From Proteobacteria bacterium UBA2363 (GTDB lineage: Bacteria; Pseudomonadota; Gammaproteobacteria; Xanthomonadales; UBA2363): a DNA stretch of 64,000 nt. The position numbers were made by a program, and so were the translations under genes. The stretch is taken from the NCBI GenBank assembly GCA_002344355.1, contig DDTN01000051.1:1-64000 (forward strand). Direction: 5' to 3'. This document shows positions 1-8,017 of this stretch, piece by piece (positions within the stretch are counted from its first letter, which is position 1; each line of letters starts with the position of its first letter). The notes below the pieces were generated by a model. The model made no database searches. It was given only the letters and a program-made list of their open reading frames with translations, and was not told the DNA's origin.

Positions 1-813
1 AACGGCGCCGGCAAGTCGACCCTGATCGGCATCCTGTCGTCGCTGGTCAACGCCAGCTCGGGCGAGGCCGAGGTGTTCGGGGTGAGCGTGCGCGCCGAGC
101 GCAGCCGGGCGATGAGCCTGATCGGCCTGGTCCCGCAGGAGCTCAACTTCAACCAGTTCGAGAAGCCGATCGAGATCCTGGTCAACCAGGCGGGCTTCTA
201 CGGCGTGCCGCGCGGCATCGCCCTGGAACGGGCCGAGCGCTACCTCAAGGCGCTGTCGCTGTGGGACAAGCGCAGTGCCGTGTCGCGCACCCTGTCCGGC
301 GGCATGAAGCGGCGCCTGATGATCGCCCGGGCGATGATGAACGAGCCGCGCCTGCTGGTGCTGGACGAGCCCACCGCCGGCGTCGACATCGAGATCCGCC
401 GATCGATGTGGACCTTCGTGCGCGAGATCAACGCCGCCGGCACCACGGTGATCCTCACCACGCACTACCTTGAGGAGGCCGAACAGCTCTGCCGAAACAT
501 CGCGATCATCGACCACGGGCGCATCATCGAACACAGCCCGATGCGCGCGCTGCTGGCCAAGCTGGACGTCGAGGGCTTCGTGCTCGACGTCGAGGGCGGC
601 GACCAGGACCTGCCCGATCTGCCCGGCGTGCGCCTGGCCCGCCTGGACGCACACACCATCGAGGCCGAGGTGCCGAAGTCGGTCGACCTCAGCCGGGTGT
701 TCGCCGCGCTCGACGGTCGCGGCATCCGCGTCAAGTCGATGCGCAACAAGTCCAACCGCCTGGAGGAGCTGTTCATGCGCCTGGTCGAGCGGCCCGCCGG
801 AGCCACGCCATGA
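1..813 (+). CDS. yadG: ABC-2 exporter ATP-binding protein, 5' truncated (YadG-like)
   Basis: ATPase subunit of an ABC exporter acting on the cytoplasmic face of the inner membrane. The window opens inside the Walker A loop (NGAGKST from base 1), so roughly the first 40 residues are missing. Also visible are the signature LSGGM near base 295, Walker B LLVLDEPTAGVD near 352-387, and the switch His in LTTHYLEEAE. The stop overlaps the ATG of the permease gene (ATGA), so the two are translationally coupled. The strong resemblance of the partner to E. coli YadH makes this the YadG subunit. Its substrate is unknown; the subfamily resembles drug or polysaccharide exporters, but nothing here identifies the cargo. 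Confidence 0.9.
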   Translation, partial: NGAGKSTLIGILSSLVNASSGEAEVFGVSVRAERSRAMSLIGLVPQELNFNQFEKPIEILVNQAGFYGVPRGIALERAERYLKALSLWDKRSAVSRTLSGGMKRRLMIARAMMNEPRLLVLDEPTAGVDIEIRRSMWTFVREINAAGTTVILTTHYLEEAEQLCRNIAIIDHGRIIEHSPMRALLAKLDVEGFVLDVEGGDQDLPDLPGVRLARLDAHTIEAEVPKSVDLSRVFAALDGRGIRVKSMRNKSNRLEELFMRLVERPAGATP

Positions 814-1613
814 ACGGCGCCGTTCCGACGCAGTCCCGTTACGGGACCCGCGAGCGTCTGGTGTCGCTGTACACCATCCTGCGCCGCGAGGTGACCCGCA
901 TCCTGCGCATCTGGGGCCAGACCCTGGTGCCGCCGGCGATCACCATGACCCTGTACTTCCTGATCTTCGGCAAGCTGATCGGCGCCCGGATCGGCGAGAT
1001 GGACGGCGTGCCGTACATCGACTTCATCGTGCCCGGCCTGATCATGATGAGCGTGATCACCAACAGCTACGGCAACATCGTGTCCAGCTTCTTCGGCGCC
1101 AAGTTCGGCAAGCACGTCGAGGAGATGCTGGTCTCGCCGATGCCGCCCTGGGTGATCCTGGCCGGCTACGTCGGCGGCGGCGTGCTGCGCGGCCTGATGG
1201 TCGGCGCGATCGTGCTGGGCATCGCCATGTGCTTCACCACCGTGCGCCTGGCGCACCCGCTGGTGACCCTGACCAGCGTGCTGCTGACCGCCGTGGTGTT
1301 CTCGCTGGCCGGCTTCCTGAACGCGATGTACGCGCGCAAGTTCGACGACATCGCGATCATCCCGACCTTCATCCTGACCCCGCTCAGCTACCTGGGCGGG
1401 GTGTTCTACTCGATCTCGATGCTGCCGGCGTTCTGGGAGCAGGCCTCGCGCGGCAACCCGATCCTGTACATGGTCAACGCCTTCCGCTACGGCGTGCTGG
1501 GCGTCTCCGACATCCCCCTGGCCACCGCCTATGCGGTGATGGTGGCGGCGGCGCTGGTCCTGGGCGCGCTGGCGATCGTGCTGCTGCGCCGCGGCGTCGG
1601 CCTGCGTTCCTGA
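810..1613 (+). CDS. yadH: ABC-2 type permease (YadH-like)
   Basis: Membrane subunit of the exporter whose ATPase lies immediately upstream with a 4-base overlap. The 267-residue product has about six hydrophobic segments. It contains stretches nearly identical to E. coli YadH as I remember it: WGQTLVPPAITMTLYFLIFG near residues 34-53, FIVPGLIMMSVITN near 72-85, SFFGAKFGKHVEEMLVSPMP near 92-111, and TPLSYLGGVFYS near 190-201. It ends in the family-typical GLRS. The product should sit in the inner membrane. The gene is convergent with the TerC-type gene, 28 bases away. Confidence 0.93.
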   Translation: MNGAVPTQSRYGTRERLVSLYTILRREVTRILRIWGQTLVPPAITMTLYFLIFGKLIGARIGEMDGVPYIDFIVPGLIMMSVITNSYGNIVSSFFGAKFGKHVEEMLVSPMPPWVILAGYVGGGVLRGLMVGAIVLGIAMCFTTVRLAHPLVTLTSVLLTAVVFSLAGFLNAMYARKFDDIAIIPTFILTPLSYLGGVFYSISMLPAFWEQASRGNPILYMVNAFRYGVLGVSDIPLATAYAVMVAAALVLGALAIVLLRRGVGLRS

Positions 1614-1641
1614 CGCCGGCCCCGCCGGCCGACCCGGCCGA

Positions 1642-3228
1642 TCAGGCAGCGGCGCCGTCCTGCAGTGGCGCCGCGCGCAGGCGGTCGATGCGGTTGCCGT
1701 CCATGGCCTCGACCCGGAACAGCCACTCGCCGACGCGCGCCTCGTCGCCGATCTCCGGAATCCGCCCCAGGGCTTCCAGCGCCAGTCCGGCAGCGGTGTG
1801 GTAGTCGGGTTCGCCGGGCAGCTCCAGGCCGAGGCGCCCGACCAGCTCGTCGAGGTCGGTGCGGCCGTCGATCGCCCAGCTCCCGTCGTCGGCGCGCTGC
1901 ATCATCGCCGTGACCGGCTCGTGCTCGTCCGGCATCTCGCCGGCGATCGCCTCCATCACGTCGGTGGCGGTCACCAGGCCGGTGAACGAGCCGAACTCGT
2001 CGACCACGAAGGCCATCTGCATGGGTTCGCGCTTGAAGCGCTCCAGCGCCGCCAGCACGGTGGCGAACTCCGGGAGCACCGGCGGCTTGCGCACCTGCGC
2101 CTCGATGTCCAGGGCCTGGCCGGCGATCAGGCCGGACAGCAGGTCCTTCTTCTGGATCACGCCGAGCGGGTCGTCGCTGTTGCCGTCGCGCACCACGACG
2201 ATGCGCGAGTACGGCGTCTCCACCAGTTCGCGGCGGATCTGCTCGGGCGGATCGGCCAGGTCGATCCAGTGCACGTCGACGCGCGGCGTCATGATCGCGG
2301 TGACCTGGCGCTCGGCGAGGTTCAGCACGCCGCGGATCATGGTGCGCTCGGCCGGCTGGAAGGCCGCCTCCAGGGGATCGCCCTGGTCGTGGACGTCGGC
2401 ACGGGACAGCGCCGGGCCGTCGGCGACCGCCTCCTCGTACTCGACGCGGGCGCCGAGCAGCCTCAGCACGGCATCGGCGGTGCGCTCGCGCAACGGCCGG
2501 TGCCGCTCGGCACGCTGGCGGTTGGCCAGGGCGATCTGGTTGAAGGTCTCGATCAGGATCGCGAAGCCGATCGCCGCGTACAGGTAGCCCTTGGGGATGT
2601 GGAAGCCCAGGCCCTCGGCGACCAGGGTGAAGCCGATCATCAGCAGCAGGGCCAGGCACAGGATGATCAGGGTCGGGTGGGCGCTGACGAAACGGGTCAG
2701 CGGCTTGCTGGCCAGGATCATGACGATCATCGCGACCACCACGGCGATCATCATCACTTCCAGGTGCTCGACCATGCCGACCGCGGTGATCACCGCGTCC
2801 AGCGAGAACACCGCGTCGAGCACGACGATCTGGGCGATCACCGCGCCGAAGCCGGCGTAGACCAGGCGCTTGCCCTGGTCGTGGCGGCTGCCCTCGAGGC
2901 GTTCGTGCAGCTCGACGGTGGCCTTGAACAGCAGGAACAGGCCGCCGGCCAGCAGGATCAGGTCGCGGCCGGCGAACTCGAAGGGGCCGACGCTGAACAG
3001 GGGCCGGGTCAGGGTGACCAGCCAGGCGATACCGGCGAGCAGGCCCAGTCGCATCGCCAGGGCCAGGCTCAGGCCGATCACCCGGGCCTTGTCGCGCTGG
3101 TGCGGCGGCAGCTTGTCGGCCAGGATGGCGATGAACACCAGGTTGTCGATGCCGAGCACCAGCTCGAGCACGATCAGCGTGGCCAGCCCCATCCACGCGG
3201 CTGGCTCGGCCATCCATTCAAAGCCCAT
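1642..3228 (-). CDS. yoaE: TerC-family membrane protein with CBS pair and CorC/HlyC domain (YoaE-like)
   Basis: A 528-residue inner-membrane protein of the YoaE/YegH family. The N-terminal half is the TerC-type 7-TM domain, with the acidic membrane motifs LELVLGIDNLVFIAILADKL near residue 18 and VVLDAVFSLDAVITAVGM near 130. It is followed by a cytoplasmic CBS-domain pair (from about 290) and a C-terminal CorC/HlyC transporter-associated domain. TerC relatives are linked to metal-ion export (Mn) and tellurite resistance; the substrate here is unproven. The ATG at 3228 gives MGFEWMAEP, matching the family start. It lies 38 bases downstream of tatD on the same strand. A -10-like TAGAGT (bases 3264-3269, minus strand) lies just upstream, overlapping the end of tatD. 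Confidence 0.92.
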   Translation of the reverse strand: MGFEWMAEPAAWMGLATLIVLELVLGIDNLVFIAILADKLPPHQRDKARVIGLSLALAMRLGLLAGIAWLVTLTRPLFSVGPFEFAGRDLILLAGGLFLLFKATVELHERLEGSRHDQGKRLVYAGFGAVIAQIVVLDAVFSLDAVITAVGMVEHLEVMMIAVVVAMIVMILASKPLTRFVSAHPTLIILCLALLLMIGFTLVAEGLGFHIPKGYLYAAIGFAILIETFNQIALANRQRAERHRPLRERTADAVLRLLGARVEYEEAVADGPALSRADVHDQGDPLEAAFQPAERTMIRGVLNLAERQVTAIMTPRVDVHWIDLADPPEQIRRELVETPYSRIVVVRDGNSDDPLGVIQKKDLLSGLIAGQALDIEAQVRKPPVLPEFATVLAALERFKREPMQMAFVVDEFGSFTGLVTATDVMEAIAGEMPDEHEPVTAMMQRADDGSWAIDGRTDLDELVGRLGLELPGEPDYHTAAGLALEALGRIPEIGDEARVGEWLFRVEAMDGNRIDRLRAAPLQDGAAA

Positions 3229-3266
3229 CTGGAACCCCGGCTCCCCGGTTCGGCGATGCCGCCACT

Positions 3267-4076
3267 CTAGCGGCTGGACGGACCGGGTGTCGGCAGGCCG
3301 AAGAACGACCGCGCCGTGGCGGCGGTCGCGGCCGCGACCGCCTCGAGGGGCTCGCCGCGGTCGCGCGCCAGCTCCGCCACGATGTGCGGCAGGTACATGG
3401 GTTCGTTGCGCCGGTGCGGCGGCATCGGCTGCAGGTTGCGCGGCAGCAGGTAGGGGGCGTCGGTCTCCACCATCAGCCGGTCGGCCGGGATCTCCCGGAC
3501 CAGTTCGCGCAGGTGCCGGCCGCGCCGCTCGTCGCACAGCCAGCCGGTGATGCCGACATGCCAGCCGGCCTCGAGGTAGTCGCGCAGCTCCTCGCCGGTG
3601 CCGGTGAAGCAGTGCACCACCGCCGGCCCGATCCGGCCGGCGAAGTCCGCCATGATCGCCATGAAGTCGGCGTGGGCGTCGCGCTGGTGCAGGAACAGCG
3701 GCTTGCCGGCGGTCACCGCCAGGTCCAGCTGGCGCTCGAAGGCGCGCCGCTGCGCCGGCCGCGGCGAGTAGTCGCGATGGTAGTCGAGCCCGCATTCGCC
3801 GACCGCGACCACCTCGGGCAGGCCGTGCAGCTCGCGCAGCACGCTCTCGGTGCTGCTGCCGTAGTCGGCGGCATGGTGCGGGTGCACCCCGGCGGTGCAG
3901 GCCAGGCGCCCCGGATGGGCACGGGCCAGGGCGAGGGCGTCCAGCGCGCCCTGTTCGCTGGCGCCGGTCACCACCATCTGGGCGACGCCGGCGGCGGCGG
4001 CGCGCTCGAGCACGGCCGCCAGGTCGTGGCGGAAGGATTCGTGGCCGAGGTTGGCGCCGATGTCGACCAGGTCCAT
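3267..4076 (-). CDS. tatD: TatD family metal-dependent deoxyribonuclease
   Basis: Cytoplasmic metal-dependent 3'-5' nuclease of the TatD/amidohydrolase fold, 269 residues (E. coli TatD is about 260). Like true TatD, it has DIGANL near the N terminus rather than the DTHCHL of YcfH/YjjV. Metal and active-site motifs are GECGLDYHRD (near 90), HQRDAH (near 130), HCFTGT (near 155) and ETDAPYLLPR (near 205). The ATG at 4076 is preceded by TGGAGG, with a -10-like TAGACT on the minus strand (4106-4111). It probably heads a two-gene unit with the downstream TerC-type gene. The family has roles in DNA repair or degradation; it is not part of the Tat translocase despite the name. Confidence 0.95.
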   Translation of the reverse strand: MDLVDIGANLGHESFRHDLAAVLERAAAAGVAQMVVTGASEQGALDALALARAHPGRLACTAGVHPHHAADYGSSTESVLRELHGLPEVVAVGECGLDYHRDYSPRPAQRRAFERQLDLAVTAGKPLFLHQRDAHADFMAIMADFAGRIGPAVVHCFTGTGEELRDYLEAGWHVGITGWLCDERRGRHLRELVREIPADRLMVETDAPYLLPRNLQPMPPHRRNEPMYLPHIVAELARDRGEPLEAVAAATAATARSFFGLPTPGPSSR

Positions 4077-4189
4077 GGCCGGCCTCCACAGGGCAGGGGG
4101 GCGGCAGTCTACGGGTTTTCCCCGGGTTCATGCCGCCTGCCCGCGCAGGCGCTAGGCTGTCACCTTCCACGATTACAGGGGTTCCTGCC

Positions 4190-5239
4190 GTGTCCAGACT
4201 CGCCGCCCTCCTGCTGACCCTGGCCGCCCTGCTGGCCAGCTCGCCGTCCCGCGCCTTCACCCCCGAGAGCGGCTGGTGGTGGAACCCCAACGAGGGCGGC
4301 TACGGCTTCTCGATCGAGATCCAGGACAACTTCATCTTCATGGTCGCCTTCGCCTACGACGCCGGCGGCGCCACCTGGTATGCGGCCGAGGGCGTGATGC
4401 CCGACAAGAACACCTTCAGCGCGCCGCTGTACCGGCGCGACACCGGCACCTGCCTGGGCTGTCCGTTCACCCCGGGCGGGCAGCCCTACGCGGTCGGCAG
4501 CCAGGTCACCATCGACTTCCTCAGCGAGACCCGCGCCAACCTGACCTGGGGCGGGCGCACCATCCCGATCCAGCGCCACGACTACTACCTCAGCCGCAAT
4601 CCGGCGATCCGGCCGCGCACCGAGCTCTGGCTCGGCGAGTGGCAGGTGGTGATGGACTGGCGCACGCTCGGTGGCGACTACCAGAACTACCCGTTCGTCG
4701 GCGAGGTGCTGATCTTCGATCTCATCGACAGCAGCGGCGCCACCCATTTCTTCGAGGGCTGCCGTCCGGTCAACAGCCTGATCGGCCTGTGCACCCAGCA
4801 GGCGCTGAACAACCACGACGCCGCCGGCTTCTACAGCGCCGCCGACGGCACCAACATCATCACCGTCAACGAGAATCCGACCACCTGGCTGGTCTTCGAG
4901 GTCGAGGTCGGCACCTACCAGTTCGACGGCTACGCCAAGCGCTGCCCGAAGAGCCTGTCGAACCTGCTGACCCAGTGCCTGGACAGCAGCAACTACCCGG
5001 TGCTGCCGGTGCGCGGCTGGCGCAGCGCGAGCCGTGCCTACGTGCAGGGCGACGACAACGCCCCCAACGCCCAGCCCGCGCAGCCGCAGGCCAAGGCCAC
5101 CGCCAGCGCGCTGCGCGACCTGCCGGCGCAGACCGTGGAGCCCGGTCCGGAGGCGCTGCAGGCGCCCCGCGACCGGGCCGACCCCGCCGGCACCGCAGCC
5201 GCGCTCGAGGCCCTGGTCGCCCGCCTGGGCGAGCGCTGA
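4190..5239 (+). CDS. Secreted protein with G-W-W-x-P...G-x-G module
   Basis: Exported protein of unknown function, 349 residues. A GTG start at 4190 is chosen because the next 21 residues (SRLAALLLTLAALLASSPSRA) form a clean signal peptide; the frame is open back to an ATG at 4130, but that would bury the signal. Mature residues begin with SGWWWNPNEGGYGFSIEIQ, then aromatic-rich strands (FAYDAGGATWYAAEG). This is the motif of a large, uncharacterised family of exported proteins common in Lysobacterales. Related modules occur twice in the protein at 28596-30437. The C-terminal 70 residues are Ala/Pro-rich and likely disordered. A -10-like TAGGCT lies at 4153-4158. Confidence 0.85.
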   Translation: MSRLAALLLTLAALLASSPSRAFTPESGWWWNPNEGGYGFSIEIQDNFIFMVAFAYDAGGATWYAAEGVMPDKNTFSAPLYRRDTGTCLGCPFTPGGQPYAVGSQVTIDFLSETRANLTWGGRTIPIQRHDYYLSRNPAIRPRTELWLGEWQVVMDWRTLGGDYQNYPFVGEVLIFDLIDSSGATHFFEGCRPVNSLIGLCTQQALNNHDAAGFYSAADGTNIITVNENPTTWLVFEVEVGTYQFDGYAKRCPKSLSNLLTQCLDSSNYPVLPVRGWRSASRAYVQGDDNAPNAQPAQPQAKATASALRDLPAQTVEPGPEALQAPRDRADPAGTAAALEALVARLGER

Positions 5240-5253
5240 GCGGTCCTGAGGAA

Positions 5254-5283
5254 CGACACCCGCCGGCCCTTGCCGGCGGGTGT
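5254..5283. terminator. Perfect 13-bp hairpin after the secreted-protein gene
   Basis: GACACCCGCCGGC (5254-5266) pairs exactly with GCCGGCGGGTGTC (5271-5283) around a 4-base loop, starting 14 bases after the stop codon at 5239. There is no T tract, so it may act as a strong GC hairpin or an RNA 3'-end stabiliser rather than a textbook intrinsic terminator. Confidence 0.7.
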
Positions 5284-5453
5284 CCCCTGCCACTTCCCCC
5301 GGGCGGCCCAGGCCCGGCGACCGCCGAGCCCTGACCGGGCCAGGATCGGCGGACCGTCGCGCCGGCGGGTCGCGCGGCGAGGCGCCACCCCGGGCCGCCG
5401 CCCTCCCCGGCGTGCCGCACGCGGCGGTCGGGTTCCGGCCCCTTGCCGCTTCC

Positions 5454-5459
5454 TACAAT
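5454..5459 (+). promoter_or_regulatory. -10 element of hrpB
   Basis: TACAAT lies 10 bases upstream of the chosen hrpB ATG, so the mRNA would have an almost absent leader. No convincing -35 box at 16-18 bases was seen. Confidence 0.5.
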
Positions 5460-5469
5460 GGCCGCCGTC

Positions 5470-7974
5470 ATGACCCCGCCGGCCCTGCCCATCGATGACC
5501 TGCTGCCCGACCTGCTGGCGTCGCTGGCCGACCATCCGCGCCTGATCCTCGAGGCGCCGCCCGGTGCCGGCAAGACCACCCGCGTGCCGCTCGCCCTGCT
5601 GGCGGCGCCTTGGCTGGCCGGCCGTCGGGTGCTGATGCTGGAACCGCGGCGGCTGGCGGCGCGGGCCGCGGCACGCCACATGGCCGGGCAGCTCGGGGAA
5701 GCGGTCGGGGACACCGTCGGGTACCGCGTCCGCTTCGAGTCCCGGGTGTCGGAACGGACCCGCGTCGAGGTGGTCACCGAGGGCATCCTGACCCGCATGC
5801 TGCAGGACGACCCCGCGCTGGACGGCGTCGGCGCCGTGCTGTTCGACGAGTTCCACGAGCGCCACCTGGCCAGCGATCTGGGCCTGGCCCTGGCCCTGGA
5901 CATCCAGGACGGGCTCCGGCCCGACCTGCGCATCGTGCTGATGTCGGCGACCCTGGACGGCGAACGGCTGGCCGCCTTCCTGGACGCCCCCAGGCTGCGC
6001 AGCGAGGGGCGCAGCTTCCCGGTGCGCGTCGCGCACCCCGCGCTGCGGCCCGGCGAGGACGCCCTGGCGGCGGTACCGCGGGCGATCGCCGGAGCCTTGC
6101 GGGAGTCCGAGGGCGATGTCCTGGTGTTCCTGCCCGGCAAGCCCGAGATCGCCCGGCTGCAGCGCCGCCTGGCGGACGACCCCGCGCTGGACGGCGCGGT
6201 GCTGGCGGTCCTGCACGGCGAGCTGGACCTGGGCGCCCAGGCCGCCGCGCTGGCGCCGGACGAGCACGGTCGCCGGCGGGTCGTGCTGGCCACCAACGTC
6301 GCCGAGTCCAGCGTCACCCTGCCGGGCGTGCGCGCCGTGGTCGACACCGGCCTGGCCCGGGAGCCGCGCTTCGATCCCAACAGCGGCTTCACCCGGCTCG
6401 CCACCACGGCCATCACCGCGGCCTCGGCAGCCCAGCGGGCCGGCCGTGCCGGCCGGCTCGGGCCCGGCCTGTGCCTGCGCCTGTGGCCGGAAAGCCTGCG
6501 CCTGGACCCTGCCACACGGCCCGAGATCGCCCAGGTCGACCTGGCCGGGCTGGCGCTGGAACTGGCCGCCTGGGGCAGCAGCGCGCTGCGCTTTCCCGAC
6601 CCGCCGCCGCCCGGCGCCCTCGCCCAGGCGCGCGACCTGCTCGCCCTGCTCGGCGCGCTTGGCGAGGATGGCCGGATCACCCGCCGCGGCCGGGAGATGC
6701 TGGCGCTGGGCACCCATCCACGACTGGCGGCCATGGCCCTGACCGGTCGGGCCGACGGGCAAGGCGGGCTGGCCGCCGACCTGATCGCGCTGGCCGAAGG
6801 AAGGGATCCTCTTCGCGGCGAGGCGGCCCGCGACGATCGCCTGGCCAGTCGCTGGCAGGCCCTGGTGGCGTTCCGGGAGAACGGCCGTGCCGGCGGCGAA
6901 GCCAGTCGTGAAGCCCTGGCCGGCCTCGACCAGCAGGCGCGGCAGTGGCGGCGCCGCCTGGCCGTGCCGGCCGCCCCTGCGCCGGCGGACGCCCATGTCC
7001 TTGGCAACCTGCTGCTGGCCGCTTTTCCCGACCGCATCGGGCGCCGCGACGAGGCCGACAGCAGCCGCTACACGCTCGGCAACGGGCGGGGCGCCCGGCT
7101 GGCTCCGGACTCCGGGCTGCGCGGCGAACCCTGGCTGGTCGCCACCGAGTTGCGCGTCGAACGGGGCGATGCCCTGGTCCTGCGCGGGGTGCCGTTCGAG
7201 GAGGAGCGCCTGGCGATCCTGTACCCGCAGCACCATCACCGCGTCGAGCAGGCCCGCTTCGACGCCGCCACCGGCTCGGTGGCGGTGTTCCGGGAGCGCC
7301 GTTTCATGGGCCTGGTGCTGGAGCGCGAGCGCGTACCGGTGAGCGATCCGGCGCAGCGCGTCAGCGGCCTGCTGGACGGCATCGCCAGCCAGGGCCTTTC
7401 GGTGCTGCCGTGGACCGGGGCGCTGCGGCAGTGGCAGGCCCGGGTGCGGTCCCTGCGGCACTGGCAGCCCGGCCTGGGCCTGCCGGCCATGGACGAAGCC
7501 GCCCTGCTCGCCGACCTGCCGGACTGGCTGGGACCGTGGCTGGCCGGCCTGCCGCGCCTGGCGGCACTGGACGCCAGCCTGCTGGGGCAGGCCCTGATGG
7601 CGCGCCTCGACCCTGTCCAGCGGCAGGCCCTGGAGCGCCTGGCCCCTGCGGCGATCACGGTGCCCAGCGGCCGGCAACTGCGCCTGGATTACGGGGACGG
7701 GGAGGGCGAACCGCCGGTGCTGGCGGTCAAGCTCCAGGAGATGTTCGGGTGCGCGGACACGCCTGCGGTGTCGGGCGGCGCCGTCCAGGTGCGCCTGCAC
7801 CTGCTGTCGCCGGCGCAGCGGCCGATCCAGGTCACCACCGACCTGCGCGGCTTCTGGGAGCGCACCTATCCGGAGGTCAGGAAGGAGCTCAAGGGCCGCT
7901 ACCCGCGCCATCCCTGGCCGGACGATCCCTGGAACGCGCCGCCCACGCACCGCGCCAAGCCGCGCGGCACCTGA
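5470..7974 (+). CDS. hrpB: ATP-dependent RNA helicase HrpB
   Basis: DEAH-box superfamily 2 helicase, 834 residues, the usual HrpB length (about 810-850). Motifs in order: Walker A PPGAGKTTRVPL (near residue 31), LMLEPRRLAARAAA, DEAH-equivalent FDEFHERH (near 122), SAT in MSATLDG (near 157), NVAESSVTLPGVRAVVDTG, and motif VI QRAGRAGRLGPGLCLRLW (near 320). The C-terminal HrpB-specific domain follows and ends with FWERTYPEVRKELKGRYP (near 800). Alternative starts lie upstream (TTG 5443, ATG 5458), but the -10-like TACAAT at 5454-5459 overlaps them, so the ATG at 5470 is preferred. The gene converges on yidC. mnmE usually follows yidC in related genomes; hrpB occupies that place here. The precise cellular substrate of HrpB is unknown. 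Confidence 0.95.
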   Translation: MTPPALPIDDLLPDLLASLADHPRLILEAPPGAGKTTRVPLALLAAPWLAGRRVLMLEPRRLAARAAARHMAGQLGEAVGDTVGYRVRFESRVSERTRVEVVTEGILTRMLQDDPALDGVGAVLFDEFHERHLASDLGLALALDIQDGLRPDLRIVLMSATLDGERLAAFLDAPRLRSEGRSFPVRVAHPALRPGEDALAAVPRAIAGALRESEGDVLVFLPGKPEIARLQRRLADDPALDGAVLAVLHGELDLGAQAAALAPDEHGRRRVVLATNVAESSVTLPGVRAVVDTGLAREPRFDPNSGFTRLATTAITAASAAQRAGRAGRLGPGLCLRLWPESLRLDPATRPEIAQVDLAGLALELAAWGSSALRFPDPPPPGALAQARDLLALLGALGEDGRITRRGREMLALGTHPRLAAMALTGRADGQGGLAADLIALAEGRDPLRGEAARDDRLASRWQALVAFRENGRAGGEASREALAGLDQQARQWRRRLAVPAAPAPADAHVLGNLLLAAFPDRIGRRDEADSSRYTLGNGRGARLAPDSGLRGEPWLVATELRVERGDALVLRGVPFEEERLAILYPQHHHRVEQARFDAATGSVAVFRERRFMGLVLERERVPVSDPAQRVSGLLDGIASQGLSVLPWTGALRQWQARVRSLRHWQPGLGLPAMDEAALLADLPDWLGPWLAGLPRLAALDASLLGQALMARLDPVQRQALERLAPAAITVPSGRQLRLDYGDGEGEPPVLAVKLQEMFGCADTPAVSGGAVQVRLHLLSPAQRPIQVTTDLRGFWERTYPEVRKELKGRYPRHPWPDDPWNAPPTHRAKPRGT

Positions 7975-8017
7975 GTGCGGGGCCGGCGGGACGGCCGGTC
8001 CCGCCTGCCGCGGCCGG